A stretch of DNA of 64,000 bases from Pseudotabrizicola sp051200875 (GCF_051200875.1 NZ_CP195191.1:1488001-1552000); one strand, 5' to 3'; counted from the stretch's first letter, positions 52,754 through 62,204 are shown. Notes: a model not told the origin generated them from the letters alone. Made by a program: numbers and translations.

Positions 52754-54514
52754 TCAGCGGTTCAACGCGGCGTCGATCACGCCGAGGCTTTTCCTGAATT
52801 CGGCCACGGCCCCGGCCACCGATCCGTCGTCGGCACCGAGGTCGCCGAATTCGATCCGGCGGCCGAGCTCCACCAGATCGGTGAAGCCCAGAAGCAGCGC
52901 CGATCCGCGCAGAGCATGAGCCTGTTCCCGCACCTCGCGGGCGTTGCCGTCCCGGTCGGCCGCCGACAGCTTTTCAAGTCGCTCGCCGCAGTCTTTCACG
53001 AAATCGCGGACATATTCGGCAACGCGTTCAGCGCCCACGAAGCTTAGTAGCTCTGTCCGCGCCTCGGGCGACATCAGATCAAGCACTGTTGCGCCGGCCG
53101 CTGCCGGCTCGTCCGTTGCCGCCACGGCCCGCGGCACGCCACCGTCCCTGTCGGGCTGCGCAGCGTCCGGAAGGACGGCCAAGGAGATAGCGGTCTTCAA
53201 CTCCTCGAAGGGGATCGGTTTCGACAGGATGCGGTCGATCCCGGCAGACCGGGCCTCGGTCTCAATGGCGTCCGCCACATGCGCGGTCAACGCGAAGATC
53301 GGCGGCAGCCTCTCGCCTGACCACCTTTCACGGATGCGCCGCGTCGCCTCAAGCCCGTCCATCTCAGGCATCGCTATATCCATCAGGACAAGGTCATATT
53401 TGCCCGGCGCGAACTTATCTAGCGCAATGCGCCCGTTTTCGGCCAAATCGGGCTTAAGACCCATGCGGTCGGCATAGGTCAGCAGAAGCTTTTGGTTGAT
53501 GACGTTGTCCTCGGCGATCAACACACGCAGGCCCTCGATCGCGACCGGCGCAAGACGGTCGGCCTCGTTTCCGCCATCGCGGCCGGACGCATGCGCATTG
53601 GTAACAACCGCCACCGGGATCTCGAACCAGAAGGTCGACCCCTCGCCAAAGGTACTTTCGACCGAGATCGTTCCGCCAATCCCGTTGACGATACGCTTGC
53701 TGATGGCCAGCCCCAACCCAGTGCCCTGCGCCGCCGCAGTCAGCGGGTTGGCGATCTGGCTAAAGTCCTTGAACAGGTTATTGATCTGGCATTCGTCGAT
53801 GCCGACTCCAAAGTCCTCGACCTCGACCCGCAACAGCGCTCCCTTGGCATGGTCCGTCGCACTGGCGCGCACGATGATCGGACCGTCCGTCGAGTAACGC
53901 AGAGCGTTGTTCACGAGGTTCGAGATGACCTGGCGGATCCGGGTAGCGTCGCCCAGAAACAGCTTGGGCACGCTGTCGTCGATGCGGCAGATGATCTTGC
54001 GGTCCGCCCCGTGTTGATTGGACGCGATCAGGATACGGATGCTTTCGATCAGCGCGCGAATATCGACGTTTTCCTGTTCGAACAGGAAGACGCCAGCCTC
54101 CATCTTCGAGAAGTCCAGAACGTCGTTCACGATACGGCTAAGGCCGGTGCCCGCGGCCTTGGCGTAGTTCAGCAGTTCCAGCTTACCGGGGTCGGCCTCG
54201 TCCATCGACAGCAGGTCGATCATACCCAAAAGCCCGCCCAGCGGCGTGCGGATCTCGTGGCTCATCGTCGCGATGAATCGGCTGCGTGCGGTCGATGCGG
54301 CCTCGGCCACCTCAAGTGCGTGACGAAGATCGGCCGTGCGCTCCTCGACGGCCTTCTCCAGCTTGGCGGACTGTTGGGCCAACTCCTGATTGGCTAGAAA
54401 CAGTTCGCGACTTTTCTTTTCCAGCAAGGCCTCGGCCTCGGAGCGGGCGTTGCATTCCCGTTCGTAGCGGCGGCGCGAGACGCGATCATCTAGATTTTCG
54501 GGCATCTTTGTCAC
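52754..54514 (-). CDS. Hybrid sensor histidine kinase with receiver and Hpt domains
   Basis: 586 residues, no membrane segment. N-terminal coiled coil (about 15-75), HisKA (FIATMSHEIRTPLGGL, His86), HATPase (SNLVNNALRYS, DFGVGIDE, GTGLGLAISKRIV), receiver (LIAEDNVINQ, Asp379 in LMDIAMPEMDG) and a C-terminal Hpt domain (QAHALRGSALLLGF, His533). A full phosphorelay in one protein, with output to an unseen regulator. Encoded 4 bp after the H-NOX gene, so heme/NO sensing is the probable input. Confidence 0.93.
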   Translation of the reverse strand: MTKMPENLDDRVSRRRYERECNARSEAEALLEKKSRELFLANQELAQQSAKLEKAVEERTADLRHALEVAEAASTARSRFIATMSHEIRTPLGGLLGMIDLLSMDEADPGKLELLNYAKAAGTGLSRIVNDVLDFSKMEAGVFLFEQENVDIRALIESIRILIASNQHGADRKIICRIDDSVPKLFLGDATRIRQVISNLVNNALRYSTDGPIIVRASATDHAKGALLRVEVEDFGVGIDECQINNLFKDFSQIANPLTAAAQGTGLGLAISKRIVNGIGGTISVESTFGEGSTFWFEIPVAVVTNAHASGRDGGNEADRLAPVAIEGLRVLIAEDNVINQKLLLTYADRMGLKPDLAENGRIALDKFAPGKYDLVLMDIAMPEMDGLEATRRIRERWSGERLPPIFALTAHVADAIETEARSAGIDRILSKPIPFEELKTAISLAVLPDAAQPDRDGGVPRAVAATDEPAAAGATVLDLMSPEARTELLSFVGAERVAEYVRDFVKDCGERLEKLSAADRDGNAREVREQAHALRGSALLLGFTDLVELGRRIEFGDLGADDGSVAGAVAEFRKSLGVIDAALNR

Positions 54515-54518
54515 GCTG

Positions 54519-55061
54519 CTAGGCCCTCAGGGCAATGTCAAAGGTGGTCGCGTTGGCTTGCGACGGATGGGGCGCGCGGTGGATATCGGCGTCTTCTCCA
54601 AAATGCACCAGACAAGCTTCGATCAGCCCCAGGCAGAACGCCTCAAGCGGCCGGGGCGAGGAATAGATCATCATCATCCGGTCTTCCCCGACCCGCTCGG
54701 TGTCGAAGCGCGGCAGTTCGGCGTCGGGATACAGCTTCTTCACCTCAACATGGATTTCGCGATCGACGGATTCGAGAAGCGCGAAGGCAGTCGTCTTGTC
54801 CTTGAAGAATTCAGGATAGCTCTTGACGAAGACCGCCAACATCCAGTGGCCAAACTTAACTTGCAGCGCCTCGGGGCTGAGGCCGGAATGCTCGCTGAAA
54901 GCGACCACGATCTTGACCAGCTCCGAGCAGGGATAGTTCCCCACGGCGGTATAGGCGCCGCCGGTCTCAAGATCAGCCTTGTCGAGCACATTGTCGACCG
55001 CGTCTTCGCCGAAGACGTCTTCGGCCATCTTGATCAGCTCAACGAAGACGATACCCTTCAC
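54519..55061 (-). CDS. H-NOX heme nitric oxide sensor
   Basis: 180 residues, MKGIVFVELIKMAEDVFGED start, GNYPCSELVKIVVAFSEHSG, proximal heme ligand His104 (REIHVEVKKLYP) and the propionate-binding motif YSSPR (Tyr133, Ser135, Arg137), the YxSxR signature. Binds NO (and maybe CO) at ferrous heme and controls a partner protein; here the adjacent hybrid kinase 4 bp downstream. No distal Tyr of O2-binding types is evident. Confidence 0.93.
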   Translation of the reverse strand: MKGIVFVELIKMAEDVFGEDAVDNVLDKADLETGGAYTAVGNYPCSELVKIVVAFSEHSGLSPEALQVKFGHWMLAVFVKSYPEFFKDKTTAFALLESVDREIHVEVKKLYPDAELPRFDTERVGEDRMMMIYSSPRPLEAFCLGLIEACLVHFGEDADIHRAPHPSQANATTFDIALRA

Positions 55062-55450
55062 GTCCGATCCTCCTTTTGCGCCCGGGCGTACAACAAGTCA
55101 TGCCCGGCGGATCACCCCAACCGCGAAGCCCTTCCATGTATAGTGCAAGCGATATATGGAACAAGCCTCACGTCGCGCTATGGCACGGAAAATCGGGATG
55201 GCGCGCCTATCCTAAAGGTCAGGAGCGGGTCAGGTTCGCGATTAGGGTCCGGGCTTCTTGATGATCTGCGTGCAGAGGGATTCAGGCCTCGCAAGGAGAC
55301 TGACTTATGCGCGACTTGTTCTGGCTATGACCCAAGAAACTGTCCTGACTCTAAGCGGTATCTCTGGCTTCAGTTGGATCTACAATTGCTTTCACAAAGG
55401 CTGCATATGAAGCAATAATTAACTCAAGCCGGAACGTTAAACCAGAAATG
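55062..55450. other. 390-bp spacer between H-NOX gene and tRNA-Ser; no gene seen
   Basis: Promoter side of H-NOX. Open frames are short and none is credible. It lies at the 3' side of tRNA-Ser, a common integration site, so I searched by eye for a repeat of the tRNA 3' end or an integrase remnant and found none. Confidence 0.4.
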
Positions 55451-55540
55451 TGGCGGATGGGGTGGGATTCGAACCCACGGTACGGTTCCCCGCACGCTAG
55501 TTTTCAAGACTAGAGCCTTAAACCACTCGGCCACCCATCC
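55451..55540 (-). tRNA. tRNA-Ser(UGA)
   Basis: 90 nt with encoded CCA. Acceptor arms GGATGGG/CCCATCC, discriminator G, D-arm GGCCGAGTGG, anticodon loop CTTGAAA giving anticodon UGA between TAGT/ACTA arms, a long class II variable arm, and T-arm GTGGGTTCGAATCCCAC. Reads UCA and, by wobble, other serine UCN codons. Confidence 0.95.
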
Positions 55541-55784
55541 CGCTGGCACCGCTTAGACTGAGAAATTCGAGATTTCAAGCAGATCAAGCGGGTCACTTTC
55601 AAGTTTGCGTGTCGATCCTTGCCGATCGGGTGCTCTGGTCTTTCCACCCGGGCCTTGCATGGGTATGCTAGCCGCGCAAATCAGTCGGGTCACGCTGGTC
55701 ATTTCGATCTGTGGCCTTGCGAAAGCAGGATCGGGCAGAAACGGAACAAGGGCGGGAAGAACCTGCCCTGATCGGGGGCAAGGA

Positions 55785-56639
55785 ATGAAACGGGCACAGA
55801 TCAGGACCACTTTCCTGATGACAGCAACGGCACTGGCTTTGACCGCCTGCGTGGGCGGCGAAAATCCTTTTGCCAAGAAAGACGCCGCGGATACGGGCGA
55901 GGCTCCGACACAGACATCTACGCGTCTGGTAGACCGTGACACCGAAGCACCGGAGATTTTCCAGACGACCGACACGGCACTTTGGGATGGCCGACCCTCG
56001 CTTGGGGGCGTCTGGGTCGCCTCCCCCGAGGCCAAGGACCCGGAGCGTGTGATCATTCGCAACAAGGCGAATGGAAAATTTGTCATCGGCGCCCTGTTCC
56101 GGCGCGAGACGATGAACCCTGGCCCGAAACTTCAGATTTCGTCAGACACCGCGGCGGCGCTTGGCATTCTGGCCGGGCAGCCGACAGAGGTCAACGTGAC
56201 CGCGTTGCGCCGCGAAGAGGCCCCGGTAGAGACCGATGCCACAAAACCGATCCTCGATTCCTCCGAGACGGTTGAAACGGCAAGTCTTGATCCAATAGCC
56301 GGTGCCGCCGCAGCAATTGACCGGGCAGATGGAAAGACGACGCCCGCGCCGGCCACCCCCGCCCCGGCAGCTGCTCCCGCAGCCCCTGCAGCACCACCCA
56401 AGCCAGCAGCCCCGGTCGCATCTACCGGTGGCCGCAGCATCCAAATCGGCATCTTCTCGGTTGAAAGCAACGCCCAAAGAGCCGTTGACACGCTGAAGAA
56501 AGCAGGACTTCCGGCGGACATCCGGCGTGAAGAAACCAAAGGCAAAGTGCTGTGGTCTGTTACATCGCGTGGCGATGCCGCTGCTTTGACCAAGGTCAAG
56601 GGGCTTGGCTTCCCCGACGCATACTTCCTGAAACGCTAA
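55785..56639 (+). CDS. RlpA-like lipoprotein with SPOR domain
   Basis: 284 residues. Lipoprotein signal with lipobox LTAC (Cys22). Middle part (about 95-150: ERVIIRNKANGKFVIGALF, SSDTAAALGILAGQPTEVNV) resembles the double-psi barrel of RlpA but without the catalytic Asp/His region. A Pro/Ala linker leads to a C-terminal SPOR domain (SIQIGIFSVESNAQRAVDTL, SVTSRGDAAALTKV), which binds denuded glycan strands at the septum. Directly followed by a D,D-carboxypeptidase gene. Confidence 0.78.
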   Translation: MKRAQIRTTFLMTATALALTACVGGENPFAKKDAADTGEAPTQTSTRLVDRDTEAPEIFQTTDTALWDGRPSLGGVWVASPEAKDPERVIIRNKANGKFVIGALFRRETMNPGPKLQISSDTAAALGILAGQPTEVNVTALRREEAPVETDATKPILDSSETVETASLDPIAGAAAAIDRADGKTTPAPATPAPAAAPAAPAAPPKPAAPVASTGGRSIQIGIFSVESNAQRAVDTLKKAGLPADIRREETKGKVLWSVTSRGDAAALTKVKGLGFPDAYFLKR

Positions 56640-56655
56640 ACCGCCCGGAGGTCAA

Positions 56656-57810
56656 ATGTCGATCCGCCTGCGTTCCGTTCTCGCCCTGCTCCTGATCCTC
56701 GTGGCCGGCATGGCCCAAGCTTTCGAGACGCGGGCAACGGCGGCTTGGGTCTATGACGTCACCACCCGTACGGTGTTGATGGACAAGAACTCTGATACGC
56801 CGCTGCCTCCGGCAAGCATGTCAAAGTTGATGACCGTAAACATGCTGTTTGAAGCGCTGCGCGATGGCCGGGTCACGATGGACACGACCTTCGCCGTTTC
56901 AGCGCGCGCAAAGGCCATGGGCGGTTCGACCATGTTCCTTCAGGAAAGCGATCGCCCCACAGTCAGCGAACTTCTGCGAGGAATGATCGTAAACTCTGGC
57001 AACGATGCCTGTGTCGCCGTGGCTGAAGGTCTGGCCGGGACAGAGGAGGCGTTTGCCCAGCAAATGACGCAGCGGGCCATGGCCTTGGGCATGAAAAATT
57101 CGGTCTTTGCAAATTCAAGCGGTTGGCCTGATCCCGATCATCGGATGTCGATGCGCGATCTTGGCATTCTGGCCAACCGGCTGATCACGGAATTTCCAGA
57201 ATACTACCCGATCTTTTCCGAAACGACCTTCAACTATAAAGATCGTGCACCTGCCAATGCCAACAACCGTAACCCCCTTTTGGCCTTGGGCGTTGGTGCG
57301 GATGGTTTGAAGACAGGACACACTTCAGAAGCGGGATACGGCCTTGTCGGATCCGCCAAACAGGGCGACCGGCGTGTGATCTTTGTCATCACTGGCCTTG
57401 CCTCGGAAAAAGACCGCGCCGAAGAAGCCGAACGCATTGTCAGCTGGGCTTTCCGGCAATTCGCGGAAAAGACCTTGGTGAAGGCTGGAACCCGCGTGGC
57501 CGAGGCTGAGGTCTGGATGGGCGCGGCTGACCGTGTCGGCTTGGTTCCGGCGGCAGATGTTCGTCTTCTTGTGCCTGCCCTTGTGCAAGAGGGAACCTCG
57601 GCCGAAGTGAACTACACCGGTCCGCTCAAGGCGCCAGTGAAGGCTGGTGATCAGATTGGCGAATTGATCATTCATGTCCCGGATTTGCCGGATGCCCGCG
57701 TGCCTTTGGTGGCCGAAAACGATGTCGCGCCCGGCGGCTTTGTCAAACGTGTCACCACAGCAGCGCAAAAACTGATCGCGGAATATCTTGGCGCGCCTGC
57801 CGCCTCCTGA
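56656..57810 (+). CDS. D-alanyl-D-alanine carboxypeptidase (PBP5/6 family)
   Basis: 384 residues. Signal peptide (1-22), then the three penicillin-binding motifs: SMSK (SxxK) after PLPPA, SGN in IVNSGNDACV, and KTG in GLKTGHTSEAG. C-terminal domain (about 275-384) as in DacA/DacC. Removes the terminal D-Ala of pentapeptides in the periplasm. GGAGG 7 nt upstream of the ATG; 16 bp after the SPOR lipoprotein gene. Confidence 0.93.
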   Translation: MSIRLRSVLALLLILVAGMAQAFETRATAAWVYDVTTRTVLMDKNSDTPLPPASMSKLMTVNMLFEALRDGRVTMDTTFAVSARAKAMGGSTMFLQESDRPTVSELLRGMIVNSGNDACVAVAEGLAGTEEAFAQQMTQRAMALGMKNSVFANSSGWPDPDHRMSMRDLGILANRLITEFPEYYPIFSETTFNYKDRAPANANNRNPLLALGVGADGLKTGHTSEAGYGLVGSAKQGDRRVIFVITGLASEKDRAEEAERIVSWAFRQFAEKTLVKAGTRVAEAEVWMGAADRVGLVPAADVRLLVPALVQEGTSAEVNYTGPLKAPVKAGDQIGELIIHVPDLPDARVPLVAENDVAPGGFVKRVTTAAQKLIAEYLGAPAAS

Positions 57811-57823
57811 TAGGCCCTAGCGC

Positions 57824-58432
57824 ATGACAGGGCGTTTTATAAGCTTTGAAGGAATTGATGGGTCGGGAAAATCGACCCAAGCGCGGCGTTTAGCCGAAAC
57901 CCTTCGTGCGCGAGGAGAAACCGTTATCCTGACGCGCGAACCGGGCGGCAGCGAGGGGGCCGAACAAATCCGCCGCCTTGTGCTGGAAGGCAAGACGGAC
58001 CGCTGGTCGGCGGAAACCGAGATCCTTCTGTTTACGGCCGCACGGCGCGATCATCTGGAAAAGACGATACGACCTGCACTTGAACGGGGTGAAACCGTAA
58101 TCACCGATCGCTTCGCGGATTCGACCCGCATCTTTCAGGGCATCACGCGCGGCGATCTGACAGAAACCGTCGACCGCCTGCATCAACTGATGATCGGCGT
58201 AGAACCAGACCTCACGATCCTTGTGGACTTGGACCCAGCCGAAGGCCTGCGGCGTGCAACGGCACGGGCGGGTACAGAAATGCGGTTCGAGGACATGGGG
58301 CTGGCCTTCCAGGAAAAAGCCCGCGCAGGGTTCTTGCGCCTTGCCGAGCAGCACAGCCGTTTCCGCGTGATTGACGGGGCCCGCAGTCCCGATGCTGTTG
58401 CGGTTGACATTCTGTCCGCGGTGACCGGCTGA
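57824..58432 (+). CDS. tmk: Thymidylate kinase
   Basis: 202 residues. P-loop FEGIDGSGKSTQARRL, ITDRFADST (DR motif) and a LID region with ARAGTEMRFED. Phosphorylates dTMP to dTDP. Starts 13 bp after the carboxypeptidase gene and its TGA shares the A with the holB start. Confidence 0.96.
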   Translation: MTGRFISFEGIDGSGKSTQARRLAETLRARGETVILTREPGGSEGAEQIRRLVLEGKTDRWSAETEILLFTAARRDHLEKTIRPALERGETVITDRFADSTRIFQGITRGDLTETVDRLHQLMIGVEPDLTILVDLDPAEGLRRATARAGTEMRFEDMGLAFQEKARAGFLRLAEQHSRFRVIDGARSPDAVAVDILSAVTG

Positions 58433-59568
58433 TGGCAGCCGAAGACCTTCCCGAACCAGACCGCATCGAAGGGGCGCCGCATCCACGCGAAACGCGGCAT
58501 GTCTTTGGTCATGCAATCGCCGAACAGGAATTCCTGCGCGCCTTTACATCCGGCCGGCTGCATCATGGCTGGCTGATCACCGGACCAAAGGGTGTCGGCA
58601 AGGCAACACTTGCATGGCGCATCGCACGGTTTCTTTTGACTGCCCATGATGACAGCGATGGAGGCGGGCTTTTCGGTGCCCCCCCGCCGCCAGAAACGCT
58701 GGACAGCGACCCCGAGCATCCCGTGATCCGCCGCTTGGCACAATTGGCGGAACCGCGACTATTCCTTTTGCGGCGTGGCGCGAATGACAAGGAAACGGCC
58801 CTGTCTGCCGATATTCGCGTCGATGAAGTCCGCAAGATGAAAAGCTTTTTCGCGCTTTCCGCCGCGGATGGGGGACGCAGGGTGGCAATTATCGACGCCG
58901 CCGATGAAATGAACACGGGCGCAGCCAATGCTCTGCTGAAGCTTTTGGAAGAGCCGCCCGCCAACGTGACCTTCCTTGTGATCGCCCATCAACCACATCG
59001 CCTTTTGCCAACCATCCGGTCGCGCTGCCGGGAACTGCGCCTTGCGCCCTTGGCTGCCGATCCCTTGGCGCAGGCCTTGGACCAAGCAGGCGGGGCTGTT
59101 GAGCCCGATCAGACTCAGGCCCTTGCCGAATTGGCAGGTGGGTCGGTCGGTGAAGCGTTTCGTCTGACAAATCTGGATGGCCTGAAAACCTATGCGGCTT
59201 TGATTGCCCTCTTTAGCTCCCTTCCCCGGATGGATCGCGGCCGTGCCCTTCAACTGGCGGAATTAGGAGCCGGAAAAGGGCAGGAAGAACGCTTTGACCT
59301 GATCGTGACCTTGATGGACCTCTTTTTGGCCCGGCTTTCCCGCGCCGGGGTAACGCGGCAACTTCCGCCGGAGGCCGCCCCGGGCGAAGGAGAGCTCTTT
59401 GCGAAACTTGCCCCGCATGCCGATGCTGCCCGCGCTTGGGCCGATCTGGCGCAACGGCTTTCCCTCAGGGCACGCCGGGGCAAGGCCGTCAACCTTGACC
59501 CTGCCGCGCTTCTGATGGATAGCTTCCTGAAAATTGATGAGACGGCGGGTTCCCTCGCCATAAGGTGA
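58432..59568 (+). CDS. holB: DNA polymerase III subunit delta'
   Basis: 378 residues, clamp-loader subunit. GHAIAEQEFLRAF, HHGWLITGPKGVGKATLAW (P-loop), IIDAADEMNTGAANALLKLLEEPP and SRCRELRLAPL are HolB features. The zinc-binding Cys set of E. coli delta' is not seen. Translationally coupled to tmk; 4 bp before the TatD-family gene. Confidence 0.93.
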   Translation: MAAEDLPEPDRIEGAPHPRETRHVFGHAIAEQEFLRAFTSGRLHHGWLITGPKGVGKATLAWRIARFLLTAHDDSDGGGLFGAPPPPETLDSDPEHPVIRRLAQLAEPRLFLLRRGANDKETALSADIRVDEVRKMKSFFALSAADGGRRVAIIDAADEMNTGAANALLKLLEEPPANVTFLVIAHQPHRLLPTIRSRCRELRLAPLAADPLAQALDQAGGAVEPDQTQALAELAGGSVGEAFRLTNLDGLKTYAALIALFSSLPRMDRGRALQLAELGAGKGQEERFDLIVTLMDLFLARLSRAGVTRQLPPEAAPGEGELFAKLAPHADAARAWADLAQRLSLRARRGKAVNLDPAALLMDSFLKIDETAGSLAIR

Positions 59569-59572
59569 GCAG

Positions 59573-60403
59573 ATGTCCGCAAAGCCCCTGATCCCGCCGA
59601 CAAATCCACCCGAGATCGTCGACAGCCATTGCCATCTGGATTTCCCTGATTTCAACGGCGAACTGCCCGACATCATCGCGCGGGCAAAATCCATGGGCGT
59701 GGCGCGCATGGTCACGATCTGCACAAGGATCGTGAATTTGCCCAAGGTGCAGGCCATTTCTGCGGCTTACCCAGAGGTCTTCTACGCCGCGGGCATTCAC
59801 CCGATGAGTGTGACCGAACAGCCGCTGGTATCTGTCGCCGATCTGGTTGAATTCGCCAAAGACCCACGCATGGTAGGCATCGGCGAAACGGGCCTAGATT
59901 ATCACTACACGCCAGAGTCGAAGGGAATTCAGCAAGAAAGCCTTCGCACCCATATTGAGGCCGCCCAGGAAACTGGCCTGCCGTTGATTATTCATGCCCG
60001 CGATGCTGATGAGGATATGGCGGCAATCCTGACCGAAGGGTTTCGGGCAAGGCCCTACTACTGCGTTATGCATTGCTTCTCCTCCGGACCGGCATTGGCC
60101 AAGGCCGCGCTGGATCTTGGGTTCTATCTGTCGATGTCTGGAATTGCCGCCTTTCCGAAAAGCCAGGAATTGCGCGATATTTTCTCGGCCGCGCCCGTCG
60201 ACCGAATACTGCTAGAGACAGACAGCCCCTACCTTGCGCCGCCGCCCTATCGCGGCAAACGCAATGAACCGGCCTATACCTATTTCACCGCCAAGGTTGG
60301 CGCCGAGGTCTTCGGATTAAGCGAAGACGCCTTCGCCGCCCAGACAACCGCGAATTTTGACCGCCTGTTCACCCGGGCGGCGCGAAAAGCAAAGGCTGCC
60401 TGA
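59573..60403 (+). CDS. TatD family metal-dependent hydrolase
   Basis: 276 residues, amidohydrolase-like barrel. Metal ligands: VDSHCHLDF (HxH), GETGLDYHY (Glu), IIHARD (His), MHCFS (His) and LLETDSPYLAPPPYRG (Asp). TatD proteins act as 3'-5' nucleases in E. coli. The last base of its stop codon is the A of the next start codon. Confidence 0.93.
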   Translation: MSAKPLIPPTNPPEIVDSHCHLDFPDFNGELPDIIARAKSMGVARMVTICTRIVNLPKVQAISAAYPEVFYAAGIHPMSVTEQPLVSVADLVEFAKDPRMVGIGETGLDYHYTPESKGIQQESLRTHIEAAQETGLPLIIHARDADEDMAAILTEGFRARPYYCVMHCFSSGPALAKAALDLGFYLSMSGIAAFPKSQELRDIFSAAPVDRILLETDSPYLAPPPYRGKRNEPAYTYFTAKVGAEVFGLSEDAFAAQTTANFDRLFTRAARKAKAA

Positions 60404-61215
60404 TGGACAAGCTGCGCTTCACCATTCTCGGCTGCGGCTCCTCGGGCGGGGTCCCGCGCCTTGGTGGCGAAGGCATCGGTGCCGATTGGGGCGCCTGCGA
60501 TCCGTCTAACCCCAAGAACCGCCGTCGCCGCTGCTCGTTGCTGGTGGAGCGGCTGTCTGCAGACGGGGCGACGCGCGTTCTGATCGACACCACGCCCGAC
60601 ATGCACGCGCAACTTCTGGATGCGGGCGTCGGCGTACTCGACGGCGTCGTCTATACCCATTCCCATGCCGACCACACGCACGGCATCGACGACTTGCGCC
60701 AAGTGGTGTTCAATATCCGCCGCCGCCTGCCAGTCTGGGCCGATGGGCCAACGCAAGAAGCGCTGCTTGCGCGGTTCTCTTATGCCTTTGTCCAGCCATC
60801 GGAATCGCCCTATCCGCCGATCCTCGATCTCCATACGATCGACGGTCCAGTGCAAGTTGCGGGCAAAGGTGGCGCCATCGAGCTTGTGCCCTTCCTTTGC
60901 GACCACGGCTCGATGGATGCACTTGGATTCCGAATTGGCGGGTTGGCCTATCTGCCCGATGCGGTCGGCATCCCCGAAGAGCACTGGCCGCTGCTCTCAA
61001 ATTTGCAGGTCTTTGTCGTCGATGCCCTTCGCCGCAAACCGCACCCGACCCATGCCCATCTGGCAATGACGCTGGATTGGATCGCTCGTGCCAAACCCCA
61101 GCGTGCCGTCCTGACCAACATGCACAACGATCTGGATTTCGCGGAACTGGAGGCGGAACTCCCGCACCATATCCGCCCCGCCCATGATGGCATGGTGATT
61201 GAGCTTCCCGCATGA
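60403..61215 (+). CDS. MBL-fold metallo-hydrolase, PhnP-like
   Basis: 270 residues. ILGCGSSGGVPRLGG at the start, zinc motif YTHSHADHTHGIDDLR (HxHxDH), LVPFLCDHGS and LTNMHNDLD near the end. PhnP-type enzymes split cyclic phosphodiesters; here no phn genes are nearby and the tmk-holB-tatD context is conserved in alphaproteobacteria, so the substrate is open. Confidence 0.88.
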   Translation: MDKLRFTILGCGSSGGVPRLGGEGIGADWGACDPSNPKNRRRRCSLLVERLSADGATRVLIDTTPDMHAQLLDAGVGVLDGVVYTHSHADHTHGIDDLRQVVFNIRRRLPVWADGPTQEALLARFSYAFVQPSESPYPPILDLHTIDGPVQVAGKGGAIELVPFLCDHGSMDALGFRIGGLAYLPDAVGIPEEHWPLLSNLQVFVVDALRRKPHPTHAHLAMTLDWIARAKPQRAVLTNMHNDLDFAELEAELPHHIRPAHDGMVIELPA

Positions 61216-62150
61216 GCGCGCTGTTTGACGTCATCATGCCGGTCTTTCTGGTGATCGGCTTTGGCTATGTCATGGCGCGGCAAGGGCTGTTCAACGACAG
61301 CGCCGTTGATGGCGTCATGCGCTTTGCCCAGAATTTTGCGGTGCCTTTGCTTTTGTTCCGGTCCATCGCACAACTGGATCTTACCGCAGCCTATGACATG
61401 GGTCTGATGCTGTCGTTCTACATAGGGGCTCTATCGGGGTTCGCCTTCGGTTTCTTTGGTGCATGGACGGTGTTCAAACGCCCTCTGACCGACTCTGTCG
61501 CCATCGGGTTCGCCTGCCTCTTTTCCAATTCGCTGCTGCTTGGCCTGCCAATTACCGAACGTGCCTATGGAGCTGAGGCTCTGGCGGGGAATTATGCCAT
61601 CATCTCGATCCATGCGCCCATGCTTTACGGCCTTGGGATCGCAATGATGGAATGGGCCAGATCCACGGGGCAAGGTTTGTCTGTAGCAGCCCTTGCCCGA
61701 CAGATTGCGCGTGCGACCTTGTCTCAGCCACTGGTCATTGGCATCGCCTGCGGTTTTGTCCTCAACCTATCCCAACTGGAGCCACCCGGCTTCTTCTGGT
61801 CCGCCGTCGATCTTATGGCCCGCTCCGCCATTCCAGCCGCGCTTTTCGGTCTTGGTGGTGTCCTCTTCCGGTATCGCCCAGAAGGCGACAAAGCGACAAT
61901 TGCCATGATTTGCGTGGCCAGCCTTATTCTGCATCCCGCGATCACATGGGTTCTGGGAACGCAGCTCTTTGCCAACGATACTGCTGCACTTCGATCCTCA
62001 GTCTTGACCGCCGCCATGGCACCCGGTGTGAACGCCTATATGTTCGCCCACCTTTACGGAGTTGCGAAACGGGTAAATGCGACGGCGGTTCTGGTCGCAA
62101 CGGCGCTCTCTATGATCACAATCTGGGGTTGGCTCCATATCCTGCCGTAA
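61212..62150 (+). CDS. AEC family transporter
   Basis: 312 residues, about ten membrane segments in two inverted halves, typical of the auxin efflux carrier/AEC family: FDVIMPVFLVIGFGYVMAR at the start, NFAVPLLLFRSIAQLDL in the first half, and APGVNAYMFAHLYG at the second crossing. Substrate unknown. Overlaps the MBL gene by 4 bp, so it is the operon's last gene. Confidence 0.88.
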   Translation: MSALFDVIMPVFLVIGFGYVMARQGLFNDSAVDGVMRFAQNFAVPLLLFRSIAQLDLTAAYDMGLMLSFYIGALSGFAFGFFGAWTVFKRPLTDSVAIGFACLFSNSLLLGLPITERAYGAEALAGNYAIISIHAPMLYGLGIAMMEWARSTGQGLSVAALARQIARATLSQPLVIGIACGFVLNLSQLEPPGFFWSAVDLMARSAIPAALFGLGGVLFRYRPEGDKATIAMICVASLILHPAITWVLGTQLFANDTAALRSSVLTAAMAPGVNAYMFAHLYGVAKRVNATAVLVATALSMITIWGWLHILP

Positions 62151-62157
62151 GGCAGGC

Positions 62158-62204
62158 ACCGTCGTTGTCCCAACGACGGTCCAAAATTCTTCGAAGAATT
62201 TTGG
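62158..62204 (+). repeat. Two adjacent perfect palindromes after the AEC gene
   Basis: First: ACCGTCGTTG/CAACGACGGT (62158-62167, 62171-62180) with a 3-nt loop. Second: a 24-bp perfect palindrome at 62181-62204 with centre TTCGAA and arms CCAAAATTC/GAATTTTGG. They probably end the operon transcript and resemble short palindromic repeats. Confidence 0.65.

Noticed and set aside
55440..55550. tRNA-Ser 3' end as an integration site of an island covering 49-55 kb
   Set aside because: No second copy of the tRNA 3' end and no integrase gene could be found by eye in the window.
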